DNA from: Aureobasidium sp. EXF-3400
Taxonomy: Eukaryota > Ascomycota > Dothideomycetes > Dothideales > Saccotheciaceae
Length of the DNA: 64,000 bases
Direction of reading: 5' to 3'
NCBI GenBank assembly: GCA_024195585.1
Contig: SWBL01000032.1
Location: 1 to 64,000, forward strand
In this document: one piece after another, positions 1-11,275 of the stretch
Layout: each line of letters opens with the position of its first letter
How positions within the stretch are numbered: position 1 is the stretch's first letter
Notes under the pieces: model-generated
The model's input: only the letters and a program-made list of their open reading frames with translations
The model's database searches: none
What the model was told of the DNA's origin: nothing
Program-made: the position numbers and the translations under genes

Positions 1-1227
1 CCGTGCAGAGGGATCGGGAATGTGAGTTCAATCTCGTCATCCTGTAAGACTCCCCTGCGTTTGAGTGCTCTTGCGTGAGGCTTGCCGCGGGGGATATTTA
101 GTACGTGTGCTGACGTGCTGGCTCCTCTCAGGCAACTCCGCTCCTCAAAGCGTGGCGTCGAACAGCAGGGTTACAACAACTACTGATCGCTTGTCTTCTG
201 TTGCGAATTTGGAGTCTGAAATGTTCTTTGGGACTATCAGCTCTGATCAGCGACATGGTTTCTTAACTCAACTCGTGTGGCAGAATGCAGTTTTGCCGTC
301 CTGAACATGTTACGGACGGCGAAAGATGCATCCACACATTCTTATGTTGTCTGCAATTTCCGCTATTGGGGGTTAAGCCGACTGTTTCTCGGCGGCATCA
401 TCCTACCCAGACAATTATGCTCGACTCGGAGTGGCTATAAGCAATCAACCCTTATCTCGGGTTTCATATGCTTCGACTAGGGCATAGCGGATTCGGATTT
501 CATACCTGGCAGTGTCACTCGGCAGGCTTCTCGCTTCATAGCTGGTCGACCTGCAGTTTTATCCGGCCACTCTCGGTACATCAGATTGCACGTATCATTT
601 GGCACCCCTAATCATCCATCATCCGTTCTCTTTATTCTATATGCTTTGCTTTGTCGCTTGGGATCTGGAGGGCGGCTTGTGGGGAGGTTCAAGCATCAGG
701 GGACGACATACACAGGAGAGAAAGATTCGAACAATCCAGATTGAAACCACAACCGACAAAACCTGATCAGCAGAAGACCGAATTAGAGGCATGGTACAAA
801 CCTCGCTTCTGGCAAAGAATGGCGGTCCTTGCAAAACATGGTTAAACGATCGATTGTCCTTTTGTTCGAAGAACGGAAATGGATGCTTCTGGGGCAGTTT
901 CTAGTTTAGTTTATTATGTAGCTTGTCTTTTTTTGCTTTTGCTTTCTCAATCCACAGCAGTCTCATCATCTGATGCGTGCCTCTCCGCGTGATCCTCATC
1001 TATTTTGTTGTCTAGAGAGATATTCAGCTCACTTTGCACGTCCTTGCTGTAGCTCGTGGCGGCTCTGATAAGGCCGACCAGCGGCGCATGCGCCAAAACA
1101 GCTGTTCACCGCCCGGCAGACTTATTCGCTGACCATTAATTATTTGCCGCCGCATTCCTCGCATGCACACAGAACTACCCAACTGAATCACACCAAATTG
1201 CTGTACGCAGGTCCACGGACTCGACAA
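1..1227. other. Intergenic, no supported gene
   Basis: Only short unrelated open frames are present. None has a recognisable domain, codon pattern or splice structure. The last part (about 900-1020), pyrimidine-rich on the + strand, is the likely promoter and 5' leader of the RSM22 gene. The left end may hold the tail of a gene outside the window, but nothing shows it. Confidence 0.5.
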
Positions 1228-3810
1228 ATGACGCTCGCTCCGGTTCACCAATCAATATGCACTACCTGCCGACTTCGTACCTTGGTGGCAGCGAAGCAAT
1301 ATGCTAGAGCTCGAACACCCACCTCGCGAGACTGGACACGACTGAGACAACCGACATTCGCGCGATACTTGCATGCTTCTCGAGTCAGCTTGCAACAACA
1401 ACAAAAGTCTAACCGACAAGAGGAGGAGTTTGCGTCGAGTTCTAGCATCAAGCAATCTACCGAACAACCACAAGCAGTGGACAAGCGAGTCCAGGCGGAA
1501 CAAATAGCGCGGCAAGCACAGGAAGACTTTGAACTGGATGACATAGAAACGCTTGCCACCGAATATGCAGAGCCATCACGTACAGCAGGAACTCGAAATG
1601 CTTCACCTGAGCATGTCGCTCGAGCAGCTCGTCAGCGATTTGGAGATGCACTGCCGGAGAACCTCCTGAATGACGAGCAATACACAGCCTACGAGCGTCT
1701 ATATGGACCACCAGTAGGAAATACGGAGGACGAGCTGGTCGATTTTGAGGAGAATGAACTGGAAGGAGAATTGGATGAGACGGACAATGTTGGCACGGGC
1801 ATATTGAGAGAGAACGAAGATGGTGTTCTCGAGGAGGTCGAGTACCTTGAAGAGGAGCAAGACTTTGATGAAGAGGAGGAGGAATACGAGTTGGTGGAGG
1901 AAAACGCTGATGAGGCAGAGCTGGACGCGGACATTACTGCTGCAGGTCTCGATGCTCAAACTCTCAACGACCTGGCCGCTCTGCGCTTGAGCCCAGAGCA
2001 AGATTTACTCGAGGATTCTGAAGAGCAAATCGCCGAACCATACGATCACACACGAGCACATCCATTGACTGTGGTCAACAGATTCGGCACGCCTTCTTCT
2101 ACTGTACAACTACCGGCATCTTCATTTGTTGATCCTGTTACTCGGCTGGTCTCGGGTGTCCCCAACAAACACATTTCAGAAGTCGCTCATCGTATCTTTG
2201 GCGGTGTGGGACTGCCATATTCGACGTCGACGCCACAGCGCGCAGTGAAAATGCCTCAGAAGGCTATACCTTTGAATCCCGGTCAAGGCAGAATGAGCGA
2301 CATGGATGCTGATATCTTCACAACCACTCTTATGCCTGGTATTTATGCGAGTGTGTTCAGTGTTCTGGTCGAAACACGCAAACGTCTGGGCAGCTCATGG
2401 TTGGAGGGCCTGTTGACCAAGGAGGGTGGACCTCGCATTCTGGATGCTGGCGGTGCAGGTGTTGGTGTCCTGGCTGCAAGAGATGTTCTGCAAGCAGAGT
2501 GGGAACGCATGCACGACACAAGTGAGGATGAAGATTCTTTCATGGCCATTGCAGAGGCTGGCGGCAAGACTGGTGGCGAGTCCATCCCTGCACCTGTGGG
2601 AAAGGCAACTGTCTTGACCAGCAACGAAGCTTTGCGCTTTCGCTCTAGCAAGCTTCTGGATAACACCACCTTCCTCCCACGTTTGCCTGATTACATGCAT
2701 GCTAGTGATGAATCTGCCCGTGAGCGTGGCAAGTACGACATCATCATTGCACCGCACACTCTTTGGCCGTTGAAGGAAGATCATATCCGCAAACAGCACG
2801 TCAAGAATCTATGGAGCTTGCTCAGCACGGATGGCGGTGTTCTGGTTCTCTTGGAGAAAGGTGTTCCTCGCGGCTTCGAGATGGTGGCCGCAGCGCGCGA
2901 GCTACTCTTAAACTCTCGCATCTCTTCTCCTGGCAACGAAGCCATGTCCGAAGACGTCGAGGAGCCAGGAGAAGGCACAGTATGGGGAAAGCAACCAAAG
3001 GACAAGGGCATGATTGTGGCTCCCTGCACCAACCACCTTGGTTGTCCCATGTACGTCAACCGCGGCATCAGCAAAGGCCGCAAGGACTTCTGCCACTTCA
3101 AGCAGCGCTACATCCGACCTCCGTTCTTGCAAAAGATCCTTGGGGCAAAGCACAGAAACCATGAAGATGTCGAGTTTTCGTATGTTAGCGTCATGAGAGG
3201 CCGCGATCTTCGTGACAGAGACGAGGAAAACATCATTCAGGGTGAAGTTGCGACAGATAGAGCCTTCATTGGATTCGAAAATTCTCAAGCTGTGACCGAG
3301 GGGCAGGCCCACGATGAGTTCGATCCCACAGCACCTGCAGTTCCCGATGTCGAGGATGTGTCTGCAGAGGAAGAGCCTCACTCGTTGAGTCTACCGCGTG
3401 TTGTGCTGCCTCCTCTGAAACGCCAAGGCCATGTCATTATCGACATGTGCACGCCAGCCGGCACACTCGAGCGCTGGACTGTCCCTCGCAGCTTCTCCAA
3501 GCAAGCCTACCGCGATGCACGCAAGAGCTCCTGGGGCGATATTTGGGCGCTAGGAGCCAAGACCAGAACTCCGCGCAACGTGCGTGTTGGTAGAGGCAAG
3601 GAGGAACTCGGAGGCGTGGAAAAGAAGAAGAGAAACAAGGCTAAGAATACAGTCGAGGTGGGCTATGATTCGGCTGGTAACATCAAGGAGGAGAATATCA
3701 AGGTCAAGACAGGTGGACGCATGAGACAGGGCAAGATCAAGGGCATCAGAGACAAGCGTGACAAGAAGGCCGATGGCAGGGGCAGAAGAAAGAACTTGGA
3801 CAAGGAGTAA
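1228..3810 (+). CDS. RSM22: Mitochondrial ribosome small-subunit assembly methyltransferase-like protein Rsm22
   Basis: 860-aa protein in one exon. The Rsm22 family (METTL17 in animals) works in the mitochondrial matrix on the small ribosomal subunit. The sequence shows a basic, Ser/Arg/Gln-rich N-terminus typical of a mitochondrial presequence, then a long acidic region (about residues 170-260). A SAM-binding motif, ILDAGGAGVG, starts at residue 404. The family's iron-sulfur cysteine signature follows: PCTNHLGCP with C600 and C606, and DFCHF with C622. The C-terminus is very basic, fitting rRNA contact. The open frame extends upstream to 1144, but no ATG occurs there; the first ATG is 1228, just before the presequence-like stretch. 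Identification rests on the methyltransferase motif plus the cysteine signature; whether it still methylates rRNA cannot be seen. Confidence 0.9.
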   Translation: MTLAPVHQSICTTCRLRTLVAAKQYARARTPTSRDWTRLRQPTFARYLHASRVSLQQQQKSNRQEEEFASSSSIKQSTEQPQAVDKRVQAEQIARQAQEDFELDDIETLATEYAEPSRTAGTRNASPEHVARAARQRFGDALPENLLNDEQYTAYERLYGPPVGNTEDELVDFEENELEGELDETDNVGTGILRENEDGVLEEVEYLEEEQDFDEEEEEYELVEENADEAELDADITAAGLDAQTLNDLAALRLSPEQDLLEDSEEQIAEPYDHTRAHPLTVVNRFGTPSSTVQLPASSFVDPVTRLVSGVPNKHISEVAHRIFGGVGLPYSTSTPQRAVKMPQKAIPLNPGQGRMSDMDADIFTTTLMPGIYASVFSVLVETRKRLGSSWLEGLLTKEGGPRILDAGGAGVGVLAARDVLQAEWERMHDTSEDEDSFMAIAEAGGKTGGESIPAPVGKATVLTSNEALRFRSSKLLDNTTFLPRLPDYMHASDESARERGKYDIIIAPHTLWPLKEDHIRKQHVKNLWSLLSTDGGVLVLLEKGVPRGFEMVAAARELLLNSRISSPGNEAMSEDVEEPGEGTVWGKQPKDKGMIVAPCTNHLGCPMYVNRGISKGRKDFCHFKQRYIRPPFLQKILGAKHRNHEDVEFSYVSVMRGRDLRDRDEENIIQGEVATDRAFIGFENSQAVTEGQAHDEFDPTAPAVPDVEDVSAEEEPHSLSLPRVVLPPLKRQGHVIIDMCTPAGTLERWTVPRSFSKQAYRDARKSSWGDIWALGAKTRTPRNVRVGRGKEELGGVEKKKRNKAKNTVEVGYDSAGNIKEENIKVKTGGRMRQGKIKGIRDKRDKKADGRGRRKNLDKE

Positions 3811-4069
3811 TGAGCGGACAAGTGTAAGATATACGAGTTTGAACATCTCAGCTCTTTCATAATGACCGATAACGAATATTGTAACTATAACCAAAAAATC
3901 AAGCTACAAGCATTGAGATCAACTGTTTGAAGCTTTGCGTGATTGCACTCTGAAATGTTTGAGGGACCCGGGAGAATCAAAGTGGTATTGTTACAAGACT
4001 TCCTGCGGATCTATAGAGCCACGTTCCGTCCTTTTCTCGCTCTCGGCTCGTTTCTCAAGCTGAGCATAT

Positions 4070-4522
4070 CTAGAGGGCGACCTTGGCAATCTGCGACTTG
4101 CTGGGGTTGCGGGGGTCGTTTCTGTACTCGTCGGCTGTAGGTGGGTATAGCTTGTCAGCTGTCTTGTTTCTTTGTTCGGCGTAGATAGAAATGCTCAATG
4201 GGCCAGTGTCGAAAGGCGCAAATGATGCAGGGCTGGGAGAAGATGGGTAGAACTGACTGTTGGCGAGAGTAGTGGCGAGCGAGTTGATGCCGTAGAAGAT
4301 GATGGCGCCTGTAATGGGACAAAGGTGTCAATATCCGGTATTCTCGAGGGAAGCGCATGCGTCTATGATGGAAACGAACCGGCAATGTAGAAAGGTGCCA
4401 TGGGGCGGGCTAGAGCAAAAGAGTCAGCATTCAGCCATGTTTCGAGGATCGCATTGAAGGTCCGTGGCGCATTTTTACGTACCGACGGGGGTGGGGAACT
4501 TCTTTCCGAGGAGACCGGCCAT
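4070..4522 (-). CDS. ATP18: Mitochondrial F1Fo ATP synthase subunit j (i/j)
   Basis: A 61-aa protein from four exons: 4483-4522, 4380-4409, 4258-4308 and 4070-4134. All three introns have GT..AG ends and the frame closes exactly. The protein starts MAGLLGKKFPTPVARPMAPF, has one membrane segment (AGAIIFYGINSLATTLA) and ends with the family's DEYRNDPRNP block. This is the small inner-membrane subunit of the Fo sector, linked in yeast to dimerisation of the ATP synthase. Length and motif order match fungal Atp18 (about 59-61 aa). It is divergent from SPC19, with about 250 bp between starts. The gene is too fragmented by introns to appear as a single open frame. Confidence 0.93.
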
Positions 4523-4773
4523 TTTGACAGATGTGGTGGTTGTGAGGGAGGTGACGGAGAGGTATAGATTGACTGACGGACGTTGCTGTCGACTGGCCGC
4601 GGGCTTCTTTCGCAATCCTCAGTCCGCCCATGCTTCGACCGCCGTTCCCCGGTTCGACTTCTTGGCATCACGGGACGACGGTTCCCGCGGTCATTTTCAC
4701 ATGCGAGTCCGACTGCTTTGCTTGGTCAACAATAAACATTGCTTCCAAGCCATCACATATACCTCGCGACACC

Positions 4774-5342
4774 ATGAGTACAACAAACACCCTAGAGAGC
4801 TGCGTCTCGTCCCTGCGCTCGAGCATGCAATTGCTTGACTCATCCATCAGCATTCTCGATTCTGGCACCAGCGACTTTCCACGTTTGGCCAAGGTCCTGC
4901 AGGCCACTAGGGTAGCATTATCCTTACTCTTCTTCACTCTCCGTCAAAGTCTGACAACGACACTATATAGCATTTTGAACTCGTCTCCGAGCCTGAATTA
5001 CAGAACGCCCAATCTTCCCTTTTGTCTGAAATCCAGCCCGAGGTCGAATCCTTGCTCGATCGTGTTGCCGCCTACCTCGACAAGCTACAACGTCGCGAAG
5101 AGTCTTTGATTGCAAAGTGCGAGTTACAAGAGGGTCGCTTGTCGTCGCGTCACCCTCAGCAACAATACCACCCGAGACCCTCTGCCAATTCGTCATCACA
5201 TGCTGCAGCCAACCCGCTGGAAGAGCTCAAGATGCAGCAGCTTAGACAGAAGAAAGACCGTCTCAGCTATGCTGTCGGCAGACTCGAGTTGCAAGCAAAT
5301 CAAAGAGAGAGGCAGTTGAGGAAGAGCATGGCTGGTTTTTGA
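4774..5342 (+). CDS. SPC19: DASH/Dam1 complex subunit Spc19
   Basis: 169 aa from two exons (4774-4911 and 4971-5342; 59-nt intron, GT..AG). The N-terminus LESCVSSLRSSMQLLDSSIS and the following DFPRLAKVLQATRHFELVSE block are the Spc19 family signature. Most of the protein is predicted helix and coiled coil, ending in a basic tail. Spc19 is a subunit of the fungus-specific ring complex that couples kinetochores to spindle microtubules in the nucleus. Length is close to the yeast protein (165 aa). An upstream in-frame ATG at 4630 lies in the promoter shared with ATP18 and gives no family-like sequence, so 4774 is preferred. It converges with the zinc transporter, 78 bp away. Confidence 0.93.
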
Positions 5343-5420
5343 TTCATTCCATCAAACCCATTTCTCCTGGAACCCTTGTTACCGGCTTGCAAGGCCATAT
5401 ATTCGCTGATCCATTAAACG

Positions 5421-6813
5421 CTACTTGGCCTTCTCCGCACTATCTTCGATCTGCAGTGTCACTCTTTGAATACCGAAACCATGCAGGCATCTTCCGAGAC
5501 GTGCGAGCCGTCCATTGTGCGTCTCTTTTGGCTCTTCAGGTTGGGCCGTCTCGTCCACATCTGAGCTGCTTCTCGACAGCACTTCTTGGCTTGTCATAGG
5601 CGACATGACGATATGTGCCGACCCTATCGATTGCTCTTGGCTTAGCTGCCAAACATAGAGCTCATGCACCGACACGACTCCTGGTATCTTGCTGAGTTCT
5701 CGGATGATTGCTTCGGTTCGAGCACTGGGCGGCGTGCTTCCCAGGAGAATGTGTCCGCTTCGGAAAGCTGCGTCTGTCAGTCATAGCTTGATGAAGCAAT
5801 GAGTGCTTACTTACTGAGGGGCAGAGCGCTGCTCGCGATCATGACCGCTATCCCCATGCTGACAGCGGGATCGGCATAGAATCTGTCTGGCGATCGCACC
5901 AACATCATGACAAGAGCAGCGGCGATCACACCAAGGTTGTTCAGGACGTCTCCAATCATATGGATGACAACAGCATTAACTCCCAAGTCGCCATGCGCGT
6001 GTTTTGCGGATGGATTCTCCTGCTCAAGTCAGCCCATTGCCTATATTTCTGACCGGAACGATGGTATACAAGATCCGAGATCTCGAGAACTGGAGAGCCA
6101 GCTTTTGGTTTCTTGCAACTGTTGTTGTGCTCGTGGCTGTGGTCTGCTTTTTGTCAACGTTTAGTCGTGGTTGAACATTAAGCGCAATAATACCATGAAC
6201 CATTAAGATGCATATCACGTTGAGCAGAAGCCCTACGCAGCCCATGATGAGAACGTTGCGTGGCTGATCGATGACTGGCCCAACTCAGCATATGACCAGA
6301 TGAGACGACAAGAAGGCTTGTACCTTGGATGTTGATGAATCTTTCAATGGCTTGTAGAAAGATGCTTAGACCAAGAGCTATGAGGAAGGACCCGTTGAAG
6401 AAAGCGCCGAGGACTTTGGCTCTTTCCCAGCCGAAAGCCAGACTTGCAGGGGCATCTTTACGGTCAGACAGCTAAAAGTCGGCTTCAGTATGTGGTCAAG
6501 ATAACCCGGAGCAAGTCTGATCACCTTTGCAGCGACCAGAGCAACGCAGAACGCGATCAGATCGTTCAGCTATTGGTCAATCAGTCATGCCAGAGTATAC
6601 GAGACGAGTACGATATACATAATGGAAAGCATCAGCGATCAGAGCCAGCGATTTAGTACGGAAGCCAACTGCGAGGATAGTCAGAAATCGAAAGACATGA
6701 AAGTGCATCGACATGGATTTTGTCTCACCAACAAGCTCTGCGACAAAGAAGGCAAGTGACAGGACAATGGCGACGACCAATCTGATAGAAGTGGATGAGT
6801 TGCTGCGAGCCAT
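5421..6813 (-). CDS. Zinc/cation diffusion facilitator (ZRC1/COT1 type)
   Basis: Several short exons (I count at least five introns) encode a cation diffusion facilitator. These are six-helix antiporters that move Zn2+ (and often Co2+) out of the cytosol, in yeast into the vacuole. The first ATG (6813) begins MARSNSSTSIRLVVAIVLSL, the first membrane helix. Helix 2 carries SLALIADAFHY joined to LNDLIAFCVALVAAK, giving the metal-site HxxxD; helix 5 carries IHMIGDVLNNLG, again HxxxD. This H-D/H-D pattern fits zinc. A His-rich loop near 6120-6160 and the cytosolic C-terminal domain (VSVHELYVWQLS) are present. The stop at 5421 follows the conserved FGIQRVTLQIED end. Exact exon edges in the middle are uncertain. 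It shares a 471-bp upstream region with aspartyl-tRNA synthetase. Confidence 0.88.
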
Positions 6814-7284
6814 GTTGTAGAGTGCATAGGTGAAGGAAAAAGTAGAGAAAAAGAATGACTTGAAGGGAGGAAAGCACGAGGAGTCTTGAGGTCTCTTGCT
6901 ACATAGATCAAGAAGCAAGAGCACCCTGTAGGTAGCACAAGCGTGTTAAATCATGGCTGTTGCCATGCGGAAGTAGGACGATGCCATCAGGTTAGGAGGA
7001 CAAGAAGCGGCTAGCAACAGTGGTTTGATTTCTACAGAGCAGTGCCACGTAAAAATCAGTACTGCATGCTTCCGAATCAAAAGCAGGAAGTTTCGACTAC
7101 TATTGTGTATGCCAGCAAGGCGGTGTTTCGAAAGGTGACCAAAAAGGAAACAATGAATCATGGGCGGTGTCGACGTCAAGCAGCATGACTCTTGCCAGCA
7201 GTGATTCATCCCACATTTCGACCCAAGCACAAAAGACCCCGCTCTGCTTGTCGCAAGAATTATTGTCAGACATAGACATACAAC
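6814..7284. promoter_or_regulatory. Shared upstream region of zinc transporter and AspRS
   Basis: 471 bp between two divergent start codons, so it must hold both promoters. Small open frames here have no domain. No known zinc-response element was identified by eye. Confidence 0.55.
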
Positions 7285-9100
7285 ATGGCCGACGAAAACG
7301 CATTGGAGAGCAAGCCCGCTCAGTCGATCCCTGAGAGACCCAAGGATGCTCCTGCCGGCGAGGCTGGCGCAGCCCCTGCTGAGGGCGAGAAGGGTCCTTC
7401 AAAGAGCGCCTTGAAGAAGGCCGCCAAGGAGAAGGAGAAGGTGCCGATGGCCGTCGACCATACACAGCAATACGCAGCTGACAATTGGACAGGCTGAAAA
7501 GGCAGCTAAGCGCAAGGCCGCCGAGGAAGCACAGAAGAAGCAGCAGGACGCCAACGATGTCTCGGCCAACGACTACGGCGAGTTGCCCATGATCGGCTCC
7601 CAGGAATACAAGCCCTCCGGTGTGTCGCGTGTCACCCTTGCTCAGATTGCCGACAAGTACAACGAGACCACTCCCATCGACGAGGCTGGCGGTGCTGAGG
7701 TCTGTTTCCGCGCCGTCGTCGAGAATGCCCGCAACCAGTCCGCCAAGCTCTCTTTCCTGGTCTTCCGTGAGGCTCTCAATACCATTCAGGCTGTTGTCGC
7801 CGCAAGCGACACTCTGAGCAGACAGATGGTCAAGTTTGCCGGCAGCGTACCTTCTGAGTCCATCGTGCTGGTCCACGGTCTGGTCAAGAAGACTCCCGAA
7901 CCCGTCAAGAGTGCCACTATCAGCCACCTCGAGATCCACGTCAAGAAGCTCTACGTCGTTGCAAAGGCCGATAGCCAGTTGCCCATGCAAGTTTCGGATG
8001 CCGAGAGACCTCTGCCCCTCGAGGGTGAGGAGGCCAAGGAGGACGAGAGCGGTCGCCCTATCGTTACTCTGAACACTCGTCTTAACAACCGTGTCATTGA
8101 TCTTCGTGGCAAGCACAACCGCGCCATCTTTGCCATCAAGGACGGTGTCACTGCTCTCTTCCAGGAGTTCTTGCGCAACCAAGGCTTCATTGGCATCCAG
8201 ACCCCTAAGCTGCTCGGTGCTCCTTCTGAGGGTGGTGCCAACGTTTTCGAGGTTGGCTACTTCGCTACCAAGGCTTTCCTCGCTCAATCGCCCCAGCTGT
8301 ACAAGCAGATGCTGATTGCTGCCCGCTTTGAGCGTGTCATGGAAGTTGGCCCCGTTTTCCGTGCTGAGAACTCTAACACTGCTCGTCACTTGACCGAGTT
8401 CACTGGTCTGGATTTGGAAATGGCCTTCGAGGAGAACTACCACGAGGTCGTCGAGGTTCTTGAGAACCTCATGCTGTACATCTTCAACGGCCTCAAGACC
8501 AAGTACAAGCGCGAGACCGACTTGGTCCGCAGCATCTACCACGTCGAGGAGTTCAAGCTCCCCGAGGCTGGCAAGGTGCCCCGCATTCCCTTCAGCGAGG
8601 GTATCCAAATGCTGCGCGACGATGGCCTCGAAATTGGCGACTTTGACGACCTCAGCACACCCGACGAGAAGCGTCTCGGTGCCCTCGTGCTCAAGAAGTA
8701 TGGCTCCGACTTCTACGTCCTCGACCAGTTCCCTCTTAACATCCGTCCCTTCTACACCATGCCCTCGCACACTGCCCCCGCCCACCAGGCTGACGCAAAG
8801 GACCCCAACGCTGGCTACAGTAACTCTTACGACTTCTTCATGCGTGGCCAGGAGATTCTATCTGGTGCCCAGCGTATCCACGATGCAGAGTTCTTGTGCA
8901 AGCGTATGAAAGAGCACGTCAGCCCTGTCGACCCCAACTCGGATGGTCTTCGCGACTATGTCAACGCTTTCCGCTACGGATGCCCGCCCCATGCTGGTGG
9001 TGGTATTGGTCTTGAGCGTATTGTCATGTTGTGGTTGGGTCTTCCCAACGTCCGTCTTGCGTCTTTGTTCCCCAGAGACCCCAACCGTGTCATGCCTTAA
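7285..9100 (+). CDS. DPS1: Aspartyl-tRNA synthetase, cytosolic
   Basis: 587 aa from two exons (7285-7440 and 7493-9100; 52-nt intron). It charges tRNA-Asp in the cytosol. The Lys-rich N-terminal extension (about residues 30-80), typical of fungal and animal AspRS, is followed by the OB-fold anticodon-binding domain and the class II catalytic core. Motif 2 reads FRAENSNTARHLTEFTG (near residue 341) and motif 3 GGGIGLERIVMLWLGL (near 555); the protein ends at the family's usual SLFPRDPNRVMP. The eukaryotic/archaeal-type core without a bacterial insertion excludes the mitochondrial enzyme. Codon use is strongly biased, which also leaves a long open frame on the opposite strand; that is a shadow. 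Confidence 0.97.
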
Positions 9101-9224
9101 ATGGCCTGCCTATGTACGACCTCAGACAAAAAGAAAAAGTAATCATGGTTCATGTAGACATGCCAAAAAATTTGACATTTCATTTTTCTCGTTATTTTCG
9201 TTGTTGCATCTTAGTAGTCATTGC

Positions 9225-11072
9225 TCAAGCCGCGGGTTCTTCTTCGGTGACTTGGTCAGTTGCAATATTGTCGGCTTGAGGAGTAAAAGTCTTCTTCAAC
9301 TCCTCGATTGCATTGGCAGCCACATCTCTCATCTCCGTTTTCGTGTCATCAGTATCCTTACCCTGCTTGACCAAATCCCTCCACACCTCCAACTTTGCAC
9401 CAGCCTCTGCATCATTCTCCTTGACCATTTTAATCATCCTACTAGTATCCTTTCCCGAACTCATGTACAAACCCTCCCTCTGTCTCGCCAACAAGATCCA
9501 AATCACATTCTGCAACAGATCAGAACTGCGTTTCATTTTCCTCATTCCCGCCACTTTCAGAGTCAAAATTTCTTGTTTGCGGGTTTGCAGTGTAACAGCA
9601 GAGGGATGGTCGATTTTTTGCTTGCGGCAGAGTTTGGAGGTGCATGTTTGTATGTCGTCTAATGTTTTTGCTGCGGTTACCGCTTCGGAGAATTTGTCTA
9701 GATCTCTGGAAACGGCTTTTGTGGTGATGAGGGTTTGGGATGTGAGGAGGTGGAGGGTTGATGGTGTTAGGTCTTTGCGCGCCCAGTCGTAGATGAAGTC
9801 TTGGACGCGGGGCTGGAGGGTGGTATCTGTGATTGTGTCTGCGCCTTGGATGTATAGTTTCAGTGGGACGAGGAGTTCGTTCTGAATAGTTGTTGTAAAG
9901 GCTGATGTTGTTGATTCTTGGAGTGAGAGGATTTTGGCGTCAAAACTTGCTTGGGTTTTGTTTTCTGGATCGCCGGATTCGAGGATTGCTAGGTCTAGCG
10001 GTGTTGTGGTGAGAGATTGTTTGGTAGGATCAAAGGTAACATCTTCGCCTGAACGTCTGGAGGACCATTGTTCAGTAGCTGCATCTTCAGCTTTGGCAGC
10101 GAGAACGGAAAGTTTTGTGGCAAGAGCATCCTGTGTTACAAAGAATGAGGAGCTTGATGTGCTCAATTCAACGATAGTCGAGCTGGTGTTCTTCTGAGAA
10201 AAAGCTTCTCGAATTGCTTGTTTAAGTTCGGCATCCTCAGCGTTGTGCAGTGCTTGTGGTCGAGAGCTGGCAGTCACTTCACAAGAACCACTTTCGCCCA
10301 GCTCTTCGACTGCTTTTTGGATATATGCCTCTCTGGCTTCCTTCAATTTACTTTCGCGCTGTTCAATTTCTGATCTTGGTGTGTAAACCAGGTATCCAGA
10401 TTTCATTTCAATGACATCCTGAGCACCATTCTCCTGTTTGGATAGCAGGTCTCTGGCTGTGGGCTCCAACCAGGAGAGAGGAACCGAAGAGAAAGTATCG
10501 CTAAGCGAGATTGCGCCTCCATGTTCGCCTGAAACGACAGTCTCGATACTCCTTTCGAGCTTCTTGAGAAACTTTGTGTCATAAGTCTTTCCATTGTCGA
10601 GGTCCTGCAGGGTGACATCTTGAGCAGCGAGCATACGTCGAAGTGTGGCAGTTGTGACATCCTTTTCGGCAGCAATTATGTCCATATCTACGCCGCGCAC
10701 GGCTAGATCGTTTTGCACGCTCTGGCATATGGCCATTTGGGTACTCTCTGGTAAGAGTCGTCGACGGTCTGTACTGTAGTGGATGCGTTCATCTTCCTGA
10801 GTCAACAGCCATTGAACATCATGAACTCCCAATTCACTGTGCAGACTGTTCAAGAAGATAGGTCCAGAGGCAGTTTGAAGAAGAGAATGGAACCGCTTAA
10901 CGACTGCATCCGAGCGTATGAGATTGCGGCCTGAGAGACTGCGAACCAGACATTCTTTTCCAGGTCGTGGTTCAGGAGGAGGAAATGACAAGATCAATTT
11001 CCGAATATCGTCTTCGGTCAAAACTGGTGAACTTCTTTCCACTTTCTTAGCCCCAAACATAGAAGGTATCAT
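9225..11072 (-). CDS. Uncharacterised large helical protein, possibly a divergent UFL1-like protein
   Basis: About 615 aa in one exon, rich in Ser, Thr, Lys and Glu and mostly predicted helix, with no signal peptide or membrane span. I do not recognise it with certainty. Two stretches resemble UFL1, the E3 of UFMylation, in spacing: a winged-helix-like SVQNDLAVRGVDMDIIAAEK, compared with the UFL1 region around its conserved RGG-V-N-I, and a C-terminal WILLARQREG...SGKDTSRMIK...KLEVWRDLVKQ that parallels the end of UFL1. The match is weak and made by eye. The frame stays open to 11261; ATGs at 11072 and 11060 lie nearest the apparent start of the folded part, and an ATG at 11192 is also possible. 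The divergent MRP2 starts at 11276, so the promoter is very short. Confidence 0.6.
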   Translation of the reverse strand: MIPSMFGAKKVERSSPVLTEDDIRKLILSFPPPEPRPGKECLVRSLSGRNLIRSDAVVKRFHSLLQTASGPIFLNSLHSELGVHDVQWLLTQEDERIHYSTDRRRLLPESTQMAICQSVQNDLAVRGVDMDIIAAEKDVTTATLRRMLAAQDVTLQDLDNGKTYDTKFLKKLERSIETVVSGEHGGAISLSDTFSSVPLSWLEPTARDLLSKQENGAQDVIEMKSGYLVYTPRSEIEQRESKLKEAREAYIQKAVEELGESGSCEVTASSRPQALHNAEDAELKQAIREAFSQKNTSSTIVELSTSSSSFFVTQDALATKLSVLAAKAEDAATEQWSSRRSGEDVTFDPTKQSLTTTPLDLAILESGDPENKTQASFDAKILSLQESTTSAFTTTIQNELLVPLKLYIQGADTITDTTLQPRVQDFIYDWARKDLTPSTLHLLTSQTLITTKAVSRDLDKFSEAVTAAKTLDDIQTCTSKLCRKQKIDHPSAVTLQTRKQEILTLKVAGMRKMKRSSDLLQNVIWILLARQREGLYMSSGKDTSRMIKMVKENDAEAGAKLEVWRDLVKQGKDTDDTKTEMRDVAANAIEELKKTFTPQADNIATDQVTEEEPAA

Positions 11073-11275
11073 CTTGGGTGAATGTGCTTGAGAAAAACAG
11101 AAGCAGAGATGATGTAGAAGCATCGAAGTTTCCCAATTGGGAATTTGTAGACGGAAGTCGCCGCTCTCGACTTGGTCCGTCAGCGCCGCCATCACCACCG
11201 TCAATAGCAGCGACAGGCAAGCAAAAGGCACTTTTACGGGGATATTCGACATTCCGTACATACACTACCGCAAAC

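Noticed and set aside
721..760. tRNA-like GTTCGAATCT on the - strand
   Set aside because: The surrounding bases do not form acceptor, D or anticodon stems.
1144..1227. N-terminal extension of Rsm22
   Set aside because: The frame is open but begins with TTG; the first ATG is 1228, directly before a good presequence.
7100..8785. 561-codon open frame antisense to AspRS
   Set aside because: It lies opposite strongly codon-biased coding sequence, where avoidance of certain codons removes stops on the other strand. The protein has no domain, and the + strand is unambiguous.
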